Shown here piece after piece: positions 55,101-64,000 of a stretch of 64,000 nt of DNA. Every line of letters begins with the position of its first letter. Position 1 is the stretch's first letter. The position numbers and the translations under genes are program-made. The stretch is from the NCBI GenBank assembly GCA_009746045.1, contig RPFO01000448.1:809001-873000 (forward strand). The letters run 5' to 3'. The stretch is from Mesostigma viride. Lineage: Eukaryota; Streptophyta; Mesostigmatophyceae; Mesostigmatales; Mesostigmataceae. Under the pieces are notes generated by a model, which saw only the letters and a program-made list of their open reading frames with translations, was not told the DNA's origin and did no database searches.

Positions 55101-58100
55101 TGCGCCCGCACTGAAACAGCAGCTGCAACGCGCTGACGTTGCCAGACACCGCAATGACCTGCTGCTCAATACCTGGCAAGGGGTTGAATTCAAAGGGGTG
55201 CCGGGGGTGGAGCAGAGTTTACATGTAAGAATACTTCTGGCAGCTACAAATCGGCACATTCCAAAGAGTTTCAGAGCCAACATCTAGCCATAATACATAA
55301 AAATATATAGTATACATAACATATAACACTCAGAGCCAGCACCTAGCCATACAAACAGGAAAACTGCAACGACACCACGGTACCCAGTATCTTCAAGACT
55401 GACCCATCCACCAATGTGTGTTGCATGACAATAAAATCAAACCAACATTAGCCACTCCACGCCCGCACAAAACATTGCCGCTGGCTTTTTTTCCTTCCCA
55501 TTCCTCCTTAAGCCCGATGTAATAACAGAGCAGCGGTGTCCAAGGCACAAAACACGCAATTTACCGAAACTGGGTCACTAAGAACCCTATCTGGGCATTT
55601 TCGGACTAGTGCACTGTTCGACATCATGCCAGGAAGGGTACCCCTGCCCCCACCAAAATTGATCTGTCCCTGATTGGCAATCGAAACTTCCAGTTATAGC
55701 AAGCATTGGAGGGAGTAACCCACGTACCAAAGGTGTGTCTGCCAACCAAGGAACCAACAATCTGCAAGTCCAGTGGGAAGAAGGCCACAAGCTGCAGTGG
55801 GCTATACCACCACAAACTGCAGTGGGCTATACCACCACAAGCTGCGGTGGGATATACCACCGCAAGCTGCAGCGGGCTACACCAAAACAAGCTGCAGTGG
55901 GCTACACCACAAGCTGCCAAAGGGGTGACACCAAACGCAAGCGCAGGTCGTGATCGGCGAGTGACACTGTGGGTTGGCGTGCTCACATGGGCAGGGGTTG
56001 CGGCAGTTGCCGGTTTGCTGCTTGCAGCTGGCGGCGGGGCAGAGACGGTCATCCCATTCAAATACGCCATAAGCGCAGATGGAGAGAGGGGCCAGCACTC
56101 GCACCGCGGAGATGGTTACAGAGCCATCCAGCTCATCGCACTCGTCCTCCGACAACGGACCACGCGGTGGTGGTGACGGCGATGGTGGCGGCGAGGGAGG
56201 GCTCAACGAGAATGGCGGTGGGAAGGGCACGCCCACGGCGGTGAAGAGGCTGTTGATGGTGGCGGAGAACCCGCACTGTGCGGCGTAGTCCACAAAGACC
56301 GACACAGGGCAGCCCGCAATGGTGTTGCGGCCGCAGTCAAACAGCTGCCGCAGCGTGGTGACGTTGCGAGAAGCCGCGATCACCTGTTGCTCGATACCTG
56401 GCAACATTAGAATTAGACAGGTGGTGGTGATGGTTTTGGTGTTGTTTTTTTTGGGGGGGGTCCAAGTGACAAACCAGCAAGCAGATCGGCTATGAGCGTT
56501 TGCATGTGTGGAGGGTGTCGCAAGGCCAGCTCACCCGACCGCTGGCTGGCAAATGGACTGGTCAAGTGACCAACTGGCTAAATTGGCTGATTGGCTAAAG
56601 TGGCCGATTGGCTAAAGTGGCAAGTGTGGCTGACGGGCTGAGAAGCCCTCCAAGACCCACCCATCAACCGCACACACAGTCACATACGGCACATGTCTAC
56701 ATACCCCCCCCGCGATAAAGAAACCAGCAGGCTTCAGAAAACACCATAAAACAGGCAATGACCTGGGACCAGAACAGCCTCAGCGCACAAACAGCTAACA
56801 ACGCCACATGTACATTATTCTTACGAGGGCTATCCTTCCGAAAACCAGAGCCACCTGGGATTTCTGTGTCATTTATATCATACATTCATATGATTTATAC
56901 GGATTCGTTGTCTTAGGCAACAGTTGGCAGAGGCTTTTCAATGGCGCATGCAAAAGATGCCATAATGAGCACGTATGCACTCTGCGGAGGCACACTCACA
57001 TGGGCAGGGGTTGCGGCAGTTGCCGGTTTGCTGCTTGCAGTCGGCAGCCGGGCAGAGCTGGTCATCCCAGTCAAACTGGCCATAGATGCAGGCAGGGAGC
57101 GGGGCAACCGCCCGCACCAGGGAGACTGTCAGGGTGTCCTCCAGGTTATCGCACTGTTGTTCCGTCAATGCGCCTTGCGGCGGCGGCGGGAAAGGAACAC
57201 CCACTGCGACAAAGAGGTCGTTGATCCGGTGTGTGAGCCCGCACTGCGGGCCGTACTCCACAAAGACCGAGATCGGGCAGCCCCCGATGCTGTCGCGCCC
57301 GCACTGGTACAGCTGCCGCAGTGCGCTGACGTTGTTGGAAACCGCAATCACCTGCTGCTCGATGCCTGGCAAGTGGAATGTAAAATGGGATGGGCGGGAG
57401 GGGGCAGGGGGGGGCGGGTTAGGGAGGGGGAAGGGCACATCAGAACAAATATGCCAGCTTTGAAGCGCGTGCATTTATATGAAAAGAGGCTCCATGCTGA
57501 AGGAAATGTTAGCAGAACCGCAACAACCGCTCAGCTCCCAGTATCAGTGACTAGGCCAAGCGGAAATGGCCAAAACTCCAAAACAATAGACATAAGGCAA
57601 GGAGTCTCGAGCTGCGGCCTTCAATAACACAAAAACAGGCACAGTTATGTCTAAGCGTGGGCGCCAATGGACGAGCTTGCAGGGAGGCGCACTCACATGG
57701 GCAGGGGTCGTTGCAGTTGCCGGTTTCGAGCTTGCAGTCAGCCACCGGGCAGAGCCGGTTGTCCCACTCAAACAAGCCAAACATGCAGGCGGGGAGAGGA
57801 GCCAGGGTGGTCACCAGGGAGATGGTTACTGCATCATCTAGGTCATCGCACTCCTGCTGCGTCAAGCCGGGGGGTGGGGGCGGTCTCGCCAACGCTGGAG
57901 GTGGGAAGGGCACGCCCACGGCGACGAACAGGTCGTTGATCCGGTTTGATATCCCGCACTGTGCGGCATAGTCCACGAAGACGGACACAGGGCAGCCCGC
58001 GATGGTGTTGCGGCCGCACGCAAACAGCTGCCGCAGCGCGCTGAGGTTGCCAGCCACCTGAATCAACTGCTGCTCAATACCTGGCAAGGGGACATTGTGA

Positions 58101-58487
58101 TGGCGACATTGTGATGGGCCAAAAAAACTATCTTCGAAGGACACATCAGCTTAAGGCGCCAGCTGACAACCGCTGTGCATGTTTTCATGCTGAAGGCGTT
58201 TAAGGACCGCAGTGGCATGCCACACACACACAAACATGGACATGCAGACATGCGAATAGCACATCATCGAAGCAGAACCAAACAGGCTCTATATATAGTA
58301 CGGCAACTTCCACTCGCCAGACATTCTCAAGCCATCCTAGGAGCACATGTGCAATACACCCAAGAGCAAGAACACCAAGAATCCGAACGGCCAAACATCA
58401 AAGATTGGCTATCATGCCACAAATGCCAGAGAAATATCAGTTCCCACCAGCACCAACTTGACATGTTACTGTCCCACAATTATTACT

Positions 58488-58519
<32 letters not shown>

Positions 58520-59634
58520 TGCCCCGGGCCCAATTCCAAGGAAACAAGATGGAAGCTTCTAAACCCCGAATGCAAGCACAGGGGACAACGAAAGGCTCGC
58601 ACGAAGGGAGAGCGAACTCACATGGGCAGGGGTCGTTGCAGTTCCCTGTTTGCAGCTTGCAGTCGTCCACCGGGCAGAGCCGGTCGTCCCAGTTGAACAT
58701 GCCAAACATGCAGGCGGGGAGAGGGGCAAGCGCGCGCACCAGGGACACCGTGACGGCATCGTCCAGGTCCTCGCACTGCTGCTCCGTCAACGTGGGGGGT
58801 GGGGGTGGAGGTGAGCTCGCCAACGCTGGAGGTGGGAAGGGCACGCCCACGGCGACGAACAGGTCGTTGATCCTGGACGAGAAACCGCACTGCTGGCCGT
58901 ACTCCACAAAGACCGATACAGGGCAGCCCGCGATGGTGTTGCGCCCGCACTGAAACAGCTGGCGTAGCGCGGTGACGTTGGCAGAAGCCGCAATCACCTG
59001 CTGCTCAATACCTGCAGGCAGCCAGGCAGACAATCAAGTCACACTTTGGTCAGGTGGGGTGCGAGTGCCAGGTGTGCAAGTTGTGCTCGCACGGTCAGTG
59101 AGATCCATAGACTGGCAAGCCGGAAAGGTACACCGGAACGGTACAAAGTATTGACAGTTGCAGAGAGGAAGGAAGAAATCACTAGATCTAGCTGTGTCAA
59201 GGGCATCCTCATTGAACCATGACCGCGACCGGTAGAAGAGTAACCTTTCCCTAGCTCGGCAGACATCGAAGTATCTACAAATTCCTAACTGCAAACCCGT
59301 GGCACGATCCAAGTTACGGGGTGACAATCACGGGTCGATATCGGCGCTCACATGGGCAGGGGTCGCGGCAGTTGCCGGTTTGCTGCTTGCAGTCGTTAAC
59401 AGGGCAGAGCCGGGTATCCCAGTCAAATGAGCCGTATACGCAGACGGGCAGAGGGGCCAACGCCCGCACCAGAGAGACTGTCAGGGAGTCGTCGAGGTCG
59501 TCACACTGCTGCTCCGTCAACGCCGGTGGCGGCGGAGCCTGTCCTTGTACCGCGCCGAGACCACTCAGAAAAATGGAGATGGATATTGCTAGAACCATGC
59601 ATACCGACGGCAAGCCGAGAACTTTCCCCGACAT
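49190..59634 (-). CDS. Secreted modular Cys-rich and Pro-rich matrix protein
   Basis: Ten exons on the minus strand: 59634-59352, 59011-58622, 58080-57697, 57365-57000, 56397-55987, 55172-54113, 52806-52297, 51648-50711, 50276-49853 and 49350-49190; about 1640 residues. Exon 1 encodes a signal peptide, then P-P-P-P and a half-module (E-Q-Q-C-D-D-L-D-D ... N-C-R-D-P-C-P). Exons 2-5 each encode one module: I-E-Q-Q-V-I ... C-G-R-N-T-I-A-G-C-P-V-S-V-F-V, V-G-V-P-F-P-P-P, then the C-D-D-L-D-D half. Exon 6 starts alike and runs into a long Pro-rich tract; exon 7 is Pro-rich plus a variant Cys domain. Exons 8-9 match bacterial-type extracellular proteins with D-H-L-A-D-R-W-L-I and Y-P-S-L-Y-Y-T-G-R. 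Exon 10 ends with C-N-D-G-Q-F-C-T-L-D-K-C. Probably a wall or matrix glycoprotein; function inferred. Exon 6 carries a net 1-nt frame slip. Confidence 0.8.
52640..52806 (-). other. Pro-rich linker of exon 7
   Basis: Encodes alternating S-P-P-P-P and T-P-P-P-P words just after the exon 7 acceptor. The intron sequence upstream stays open in this frame and reads W-F-T-M-T-A-L-L-S-A, signal-peptide-like, so a separate downstream gene starting in intron 6 is an alternative. Confidence 0.6.
53203..53806 (+). repeat. 36-bp minisatellite (about 17 units) in intron 6
   Basis: Units of GGAATGCCCACTAGAGGAAA then CAGGGCCACACATCAT abut with no spacers. The only common variant is AGAGAAAAC for AGAGGAAAC. 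Since 36 is divisible by 3, the array is open in several frames and produces a false 506-codon frame. Confidence 0.97.
54115..54905 (-). repeat. About 60-bp coding repeats in exon 6 (Pro-rich tract)
   Basis: About 13 units of 59-61 bp. On the plus strand each reads GGGGAAGGCGGCGGAGGTGG then GGGTGGGCTGCTTGGG, G-rich with variable G runs. All three minus-strand frames are open: one gives S-P-P-P-P, the others H-P-H-L-R-R-L-P and P-T-S-A-A-F-P-S. Confidence 0.95.
58488..58519 (+). repeat. Poly-C tract (about 31 nt) in intron 2 of the matrix gene
   Basis: An uninterrupted C run on the plus strand, i.e. poly-G in the transcript sense. Length is likely uncertain in the assembly. Confidence 0.9.
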
Positions 59635-61534
59635 CCTCGGGTGATTACCACCCTCAACCTGTTTGTGCAGTGCTGGAAGGGCAATGAAAACCTGATTCGC
59701 TACTGCTTCAATACATGATCGCGAATTTGGCACGGTTATATGGAAGGTTCGACGCAGAATTGGAACTCGTCACGTGCTGACGTTGCGCTGTCTCGCCTTG
59801 AATACTCGATCGGTCGTTGTTCCCCGGCTTGTTATCCAGAAAACGACCATGCCGTTACTGAGAAAGGCGTGTTCTGCAAGTAACTGACGGGACACGCGGG
59901 GCTTTCAATCGAAAGCATCGGTCTGCGCCCAGCAGCGAAGACGTACGCCCAGCAGCGAAGACGTAGGTTTCGTTTCAGTCAAGCCCACTCGGCAGGCCCC
60001 GTGCAACGTCCCCTGCCATGCCTAGTCACGTGATAGACAGATCTGCTGTGTTGTCGGTTTATCGAGCTTCACGTACTACGAACTAAGCTTGTAGCGCTCT
60101 TCAGCAAACAAGTTCAGTTACATGCTAGCTGAAAAATGACATATTGCGCCAGCTTTCACAAGCATGTAATTGCCGCGTGTACGCACGGGGAATCCAGCAA
60201 AGTCAGTACCCTGAATGCTGGCGTCATCACTGATCTCCTTCTTGGACGTACCCTCCTTGGATTGGCTGCACGTGGCGTGCGCATAGAGAACTGAATGGGT
60301 TTGACGTCAGGAGGGAAACATGTCCTACGGCTGCCTGATGCCTCAGATGAAAATGTACGAACCACGCCCTGTCGCACCGTAGCTTCCGTGCAGAATCTTC
60401 CAAGATTTTCATTCCTTCAACCTGCTGACAAACAGATATTTCTTTTTCGGCTGACGCGTGGCTTCCGCCAGTCACTCGGTCAATGATGCCAGTCACTGTC
60501 AGTTGACCTGTGGCCGACCTCGAGACCGAACTGCTATGCAAGGTCAATGATCGATCAAGGTCAAGCACGGTCTAGCAATTATGACGAGAGACATGCGAGA
60601 GACAGAAATTTTACTAAAACCATAGCCAACGTGGGACACAACAACCACTACAACAACACCAATAGCAAAAAAAAAAGTGCTGGAATTATCAATGAAAAGA
60701 GGTTGGGGGACCCGCTTTTTCAGCGGATAGCACGGGAGGCTGCCGACTACGCAGCTCCCTCATCTGCCGACTACGCAGCTCGTGCATCCCCGGCCCTCAT
60801 CCCCGGCCCTCCGTCATCCCCTCATCCCCTCATCCCCTACGCTCATGAATCCCTGATCCCCTCATCTGATCCCCTTGATCATTCGATCCGATCCCCTCAT
60901 CCCCAAAAGTCCGCGGTGTACCTCAGCGATTCCGCTGGATTCATTCCCTCTTGACAATTTGGACAGGGCAGAAGATTCCGGATCGAGTGCGCCGGCAACT
61001 AAGTAACTTATAGAAGCCTAGCTTCAGTTTAAGCCGTGTTCATGATCATCATGTGCATGTGCAGCCCATCAGCGGTCATGTCTTCCTAATAGGGTTCCTA
61101 ATAGGGCACCACCCCGGCCCCCTAGCCTGGTCCCTGACTTAAGCATCGTGGCCGGGATGCATGGTCCGCAGGTGACACATATTACTATCCATGCGCCGTC
61201 ATTAATTCAAGCCTGGTAGTAATATATCAAGGATCAGACAACCAGCGCAGGCCAGAAATCGGTAGTAATATATATTTATTATTAACCCTAATTGAATTAC
61301 GGATCGGAGATGAAATATATATTGGGCATGACCTTGCAACATAACTGAAGGAAAGCCCTGAGAAGAGTAGTACGTATAAAGTAGCTGTAACATATATTGC
61401 CACTCGCACCTCCGTAATTTATCATTCTCAATGAATTATATATACATATTGCATCGATGTACGTATTTTGCCATTAGTATCCTCAGCCATAACTTAACGC
61501 TATTAAATTTGCAAAGGCTCATTAAATTAAATTA
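59635..61534. other. Intergenic; 5' flank of the matrix gene, repeats, no gene
   Basis: No supported gene. It contains a direct 20-bp duplication near 59935-59970 (CGCCCAGCAGCGAAGACGTA), a CTCATCCC-rich low-complexity stretch (60750-60905), a motif C copy (61229-61253, minus), and the word CACCTCCGTAATTTATCATT followed by CTCAATGAAT and an AT-rich run (61407-61445), which also occurs at 53085-53125. Confidence 0.5.
61407..61445 (+). repeat. Dispersed 3'-end-like motif D
   Basis: CACCTCCGTAATTTATCATT, then CTCAATGAAT and (TA)n. A near-identical copy (TCT for TTT) is at 53085-53125 followed by (AT)n. Probably the 3' terminus of another short retroelement. Confidence 0.55.
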
Positions 61535-64000
61535 AATTATAACATGACTCCGTTGGGAGATCATGTAGCACATATTCCCGTGGATGGATGGAGAGGGGGG
61601 GGCAAAGCCGGGAAACCGAGCTAATCTAACTCTAAGCTAATCTAATCTAGAAAACCCTCCTTATTCTACTCAGCAAAGCGCTTGGGGGGGGGGGCTTCCG
61701 CTTGGGGGGGGGGGCTTGCCCACAGGGGCGGGCGTATCAGCCTGGACAATGGTTTTCCACCTCCTCTTGTCCTGCATAGCAGTCCAAGCAAGAGAGAGGG
61801 AGTGAATGCGATTTTCAAACTGCGCTGGGACCACTAGGTCAGCCATCAACTGCTGTGGGTAGGTCATGACATGTTTGCCTACCTTCTTAGGAATGTCCTT
61901 AGGGCCAGGCCAGGTCAGGATATGCCGTCCTGGCTGGCCAAGCCGCTGTGGGCTGGCCAGAGTGAGGGCGGTGTCTACCTGGCTGGTGCGAGCAAGATGT
62001 CCTACGAATGCTATCCTACGCTGTCTAATCTCGTCCGAAATGCGAGGCATGCCCTGGTACAAAGATTCTAAAGAACTATGTGTGTCAAACCCTACATTCA
62101 GGGCCTGACGGAGCATCCTGGTTACCATGCCGTTTAGCTTGGCCACCAGCGTGTCCGTGAGCGTCCATGCCTCGGCGCCATACGTGAGCACCGTGAGGAC
62201 CAGGACCTTGAGGAGCATGCGCTTGCGGTGCTCGCCGAGGGCCTTCGAGTGCCAGTAGGTTTTCAGCGAACGATGCCGAGCCCAAGCCAGGCCGATGCGG
62301 GTGTCCACATCGGCGGCGGTGTCAGGAAGTATGCTTCCCAGCAGAACTTTTAAAGCGATCACGAAACGGGACCAGTCCGGCGTCCCGTCTAGCAGCCGTG
62401 GTAGCGGCGGGCGAACTCGTGGAAGCCCCAATCACCATATAGCCTCAGTTTTGACACTAATCTCCAACCCCACCGCCCGTGGCTCCAAGCCCAGACAGTC
62501 CAGCCAGGTCTGAATGTGCTCGGGGCGCGCGATGAGGGTGGTGTCATCCGCATAAATCAAGTCGGCCAGGCGGTAACCAGGTTTAACCCCGCCGTGCGCG
62601 CTGTCGTTAAGGATGTCCAAGCCAGGCTCGAACCCCTTAAGAGCAGTAAAGCGCGCACGTGCCCGGCGCATGACGTGATCAATTAACGACAATAATGAAC
62701 AGATATGGGGACAGGACACAACCTTGCCACACCCCGTGGTGAAGGGGGAATGGTGGGGTGGTGCCTTCCGCAGTCCGCACTACTGCCTGTGAGCCCTCAC
62801 ACAGTCGGGGAATGGCAGCAATAAACGCAGTTGGCACTCGATCCAGAGCTAGGATGGCCCAAAGAGCCTCCCAGAGGACCGTGTCAAAGGCCTTGATATA
62901 GTCAACAAAAATGAAGACCAGCGGCAAACTGTCAAGGGGAAGGCGACGCACCTCCTCCATCAACCGGCGCGCGACAAACACAGCCATGACAGTGTTACGA
63001 CCACGACGGAAACCCATCTGAGACTCATGCACCCAGGTGTGGGTCCATGCAGCGCGGCGCGGAGCCTGTGCAGCATCATGCGCATGAAGACCTTCAGCGC
63101 GCCGCTCTGGAGGCAGACACCCCGGTAGTTACCGGGGTCAGCAGCAGAGCCCTTCTTGCATGTACAGCATGACGCGGATGGCCGTCTGCCACTCAGCAGG
63201 CGGAGGCTCGTCAGAAAGCAGGACACGGTTGCAGAACGCCAGCAGAAGATCCCTAACCACCGGATCAGGGGTCTTCAGCAGCTCAGCAGAAAGGTGGTCG
63301 GCACCGACCGCCGCATCGTACCGCAGGCGAGCAAGGGCGCCGTCCAGTTCCTTCAAAGTGAAGGGGGGGACGGCGTCGGCAGTGGCAAGGCAGCCCTCCT
63401 GCAAGGCGGGGACTTGGTAGTTCGCGGCCGATCGAGGAGGGTGGCGCAGGCGGCGGCGGGGGTCCGGCAACACCGAGACGGGCGGCCGTCTCGGGGTGAA
63501 GCGGCGGGGGAGGGGCGCGAGCCCCACCTGTCAAGGAAACATTGTGGGCCAACCAGCGGTCAAGGCTTACCGGCGCCGTGCCGTCCCCCGTGTGCTCCAC
63601 CGGGGTGCGCTGCCGCCGGCCGCCGAGCCGGTCGAGGTGGTACCACATGTCCTTGCCCTGGTTGCGAGCTTGGCAGGCCTTGGCATCTGCGATGCACTGG
63701 GCCGCCTCTGCGTCCTGAGCATGGGCGTAGGCCTCCCCAAGGGCCGCCAGGAGCACCGGTTTCAGCAATGGGTCCCGGTTACGCTTGAGGCGGTGCCGGG
63801 CGGCCAAGACCTTGGGGTCCTGGCGCCTAGAGCGGGCCGGGGCGGCGGCGGGGCATGACCGGCAGGTGCCGGGCCGCCAGCAGCGGGGCGCGGGCAGCAA
63901 AGCCCGCAAAAATGGCGGCGTTGGGAGCACCATTGTCCAGCTCATCGACGTCCGCCCGGGCGTCCAGGGCCGACAGGTACTCCTGTTGCGGGCCCGACCC
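61535..64000 (-). mobile_element. Type B LINE with ORF2, running off the window
   Basis: The minus-strand order is coding region from beyond 64000 to 61670, a 3' region with CCATCCATCC, then CTCCCAACGGAG hairpin and an ATTTA-rich tail (61552-61535). It shares the terminal about 40 bp with the ORF1-only copy at 462-870 and with 42310-42490. Confidence 0.85.
61670..64000 (-). pseudogene. LINE ORF2 relic: reverse transcriptase
   Basis: The N-terminal segment has P-F-T-L-K-E-L-D-G-A-L-A-R-L and G-A-D-H-L-S-A-E-L-L-K (63527-63138). Next come N-Y-R-G-V-C-L-Q-S (about 63130), F-I-F-V-D-Y-I-K-A-F-D-T-V-L-W, G-V-W-Q-G-C-V-L-S-P-Y-L-F-I, and the catalytic L-I-Y-A-D-D-T-T-L-I (62560-62531). The C-terminal part has L-T-Y-G-A-E-A-W-T-L-T-D and R-Q-R-R-I-A-F-V-G-H-L-A-R-T. 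Four frame breaks are apparent (near 63150, 63030, 62690 and 62435), so it is inactive. The sequence parallels 13663-16344. The endonuclease part, if present, lies beyond the window. Confidence 0.9.

Overview
This is a eukaryotic nuclear window, most probably from a green alga. It carries an epsilon-tubulin gene (a basal-body and flagellum marker), a Rossmann-fold protein that reads like plant plastid homologues and has a transit-like N-terminus, a plant-type zf-4CXXC_R1 (CDCA7-like) protein, and a secreted protein with very proline-rich (S-P-P-P-P) stretches of the algal wall-glycoprotein kind. All four genes have many GT-AG introns. I cannot name the species.

Layout. 1-16,700 is a nested transposon graveyard. 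Two ORF1-bearing, ORF2-less LINE-like copies sit one inside the other (462-3670). A minus-strand LINE 3' region (3679-13190) contains a huge GGGAT satellite that was later split by two DNA transposons (3993-7392 and a hAT at 9200-12513). A decayed LINE ORF2 follows (13663-16697). 17,258-22,083 (minus) is a 5-exon Rossmann/SDR gene whose second intron holds a hAT element with a perfect 8-bp target duplication. 22,826-36,958 (plus) is a 16-exon epsilon-tubulin gene, divergent from the previous gene across about 740 bp. Nearly every long intron carries its own minisatellite, and intron 12 holds a mitochondrial atp6 fragment. 37,000-42,500 holds a compound microsatellite, LINE 3' ends and a 3.7-kb piggyBac-like element (TTAA duplication). 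44,386-47,661 (plus) is the CDCA7-like gene. 49,190-59,634 (minus) is a 10-exon gene for a secreted modular protein of about 1640 residues. 61,535-64,000 (minus) is another decayed LINE ORF2 that runs off the window.

The most novel material is the LINE system. Elements with ORF2 and elements with only ORF1 share short 3' termini made of an RNA-type hairpin plus an (AATT)n-like tail. One hairpin shows a compensatory base-pair change between copies, and three insertions are confirmed by target-site logic. The GGGAT satellite is an expansion inside the 3' region of one such copy.

The ORFs within the tandem arrays ([32 protein letters not shown] types) are repeat artefacts and are not called as genes. 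Exon structures were inferred by eye from splice consensus, reading phase and remembered family conservation. No search or alignment program was run.
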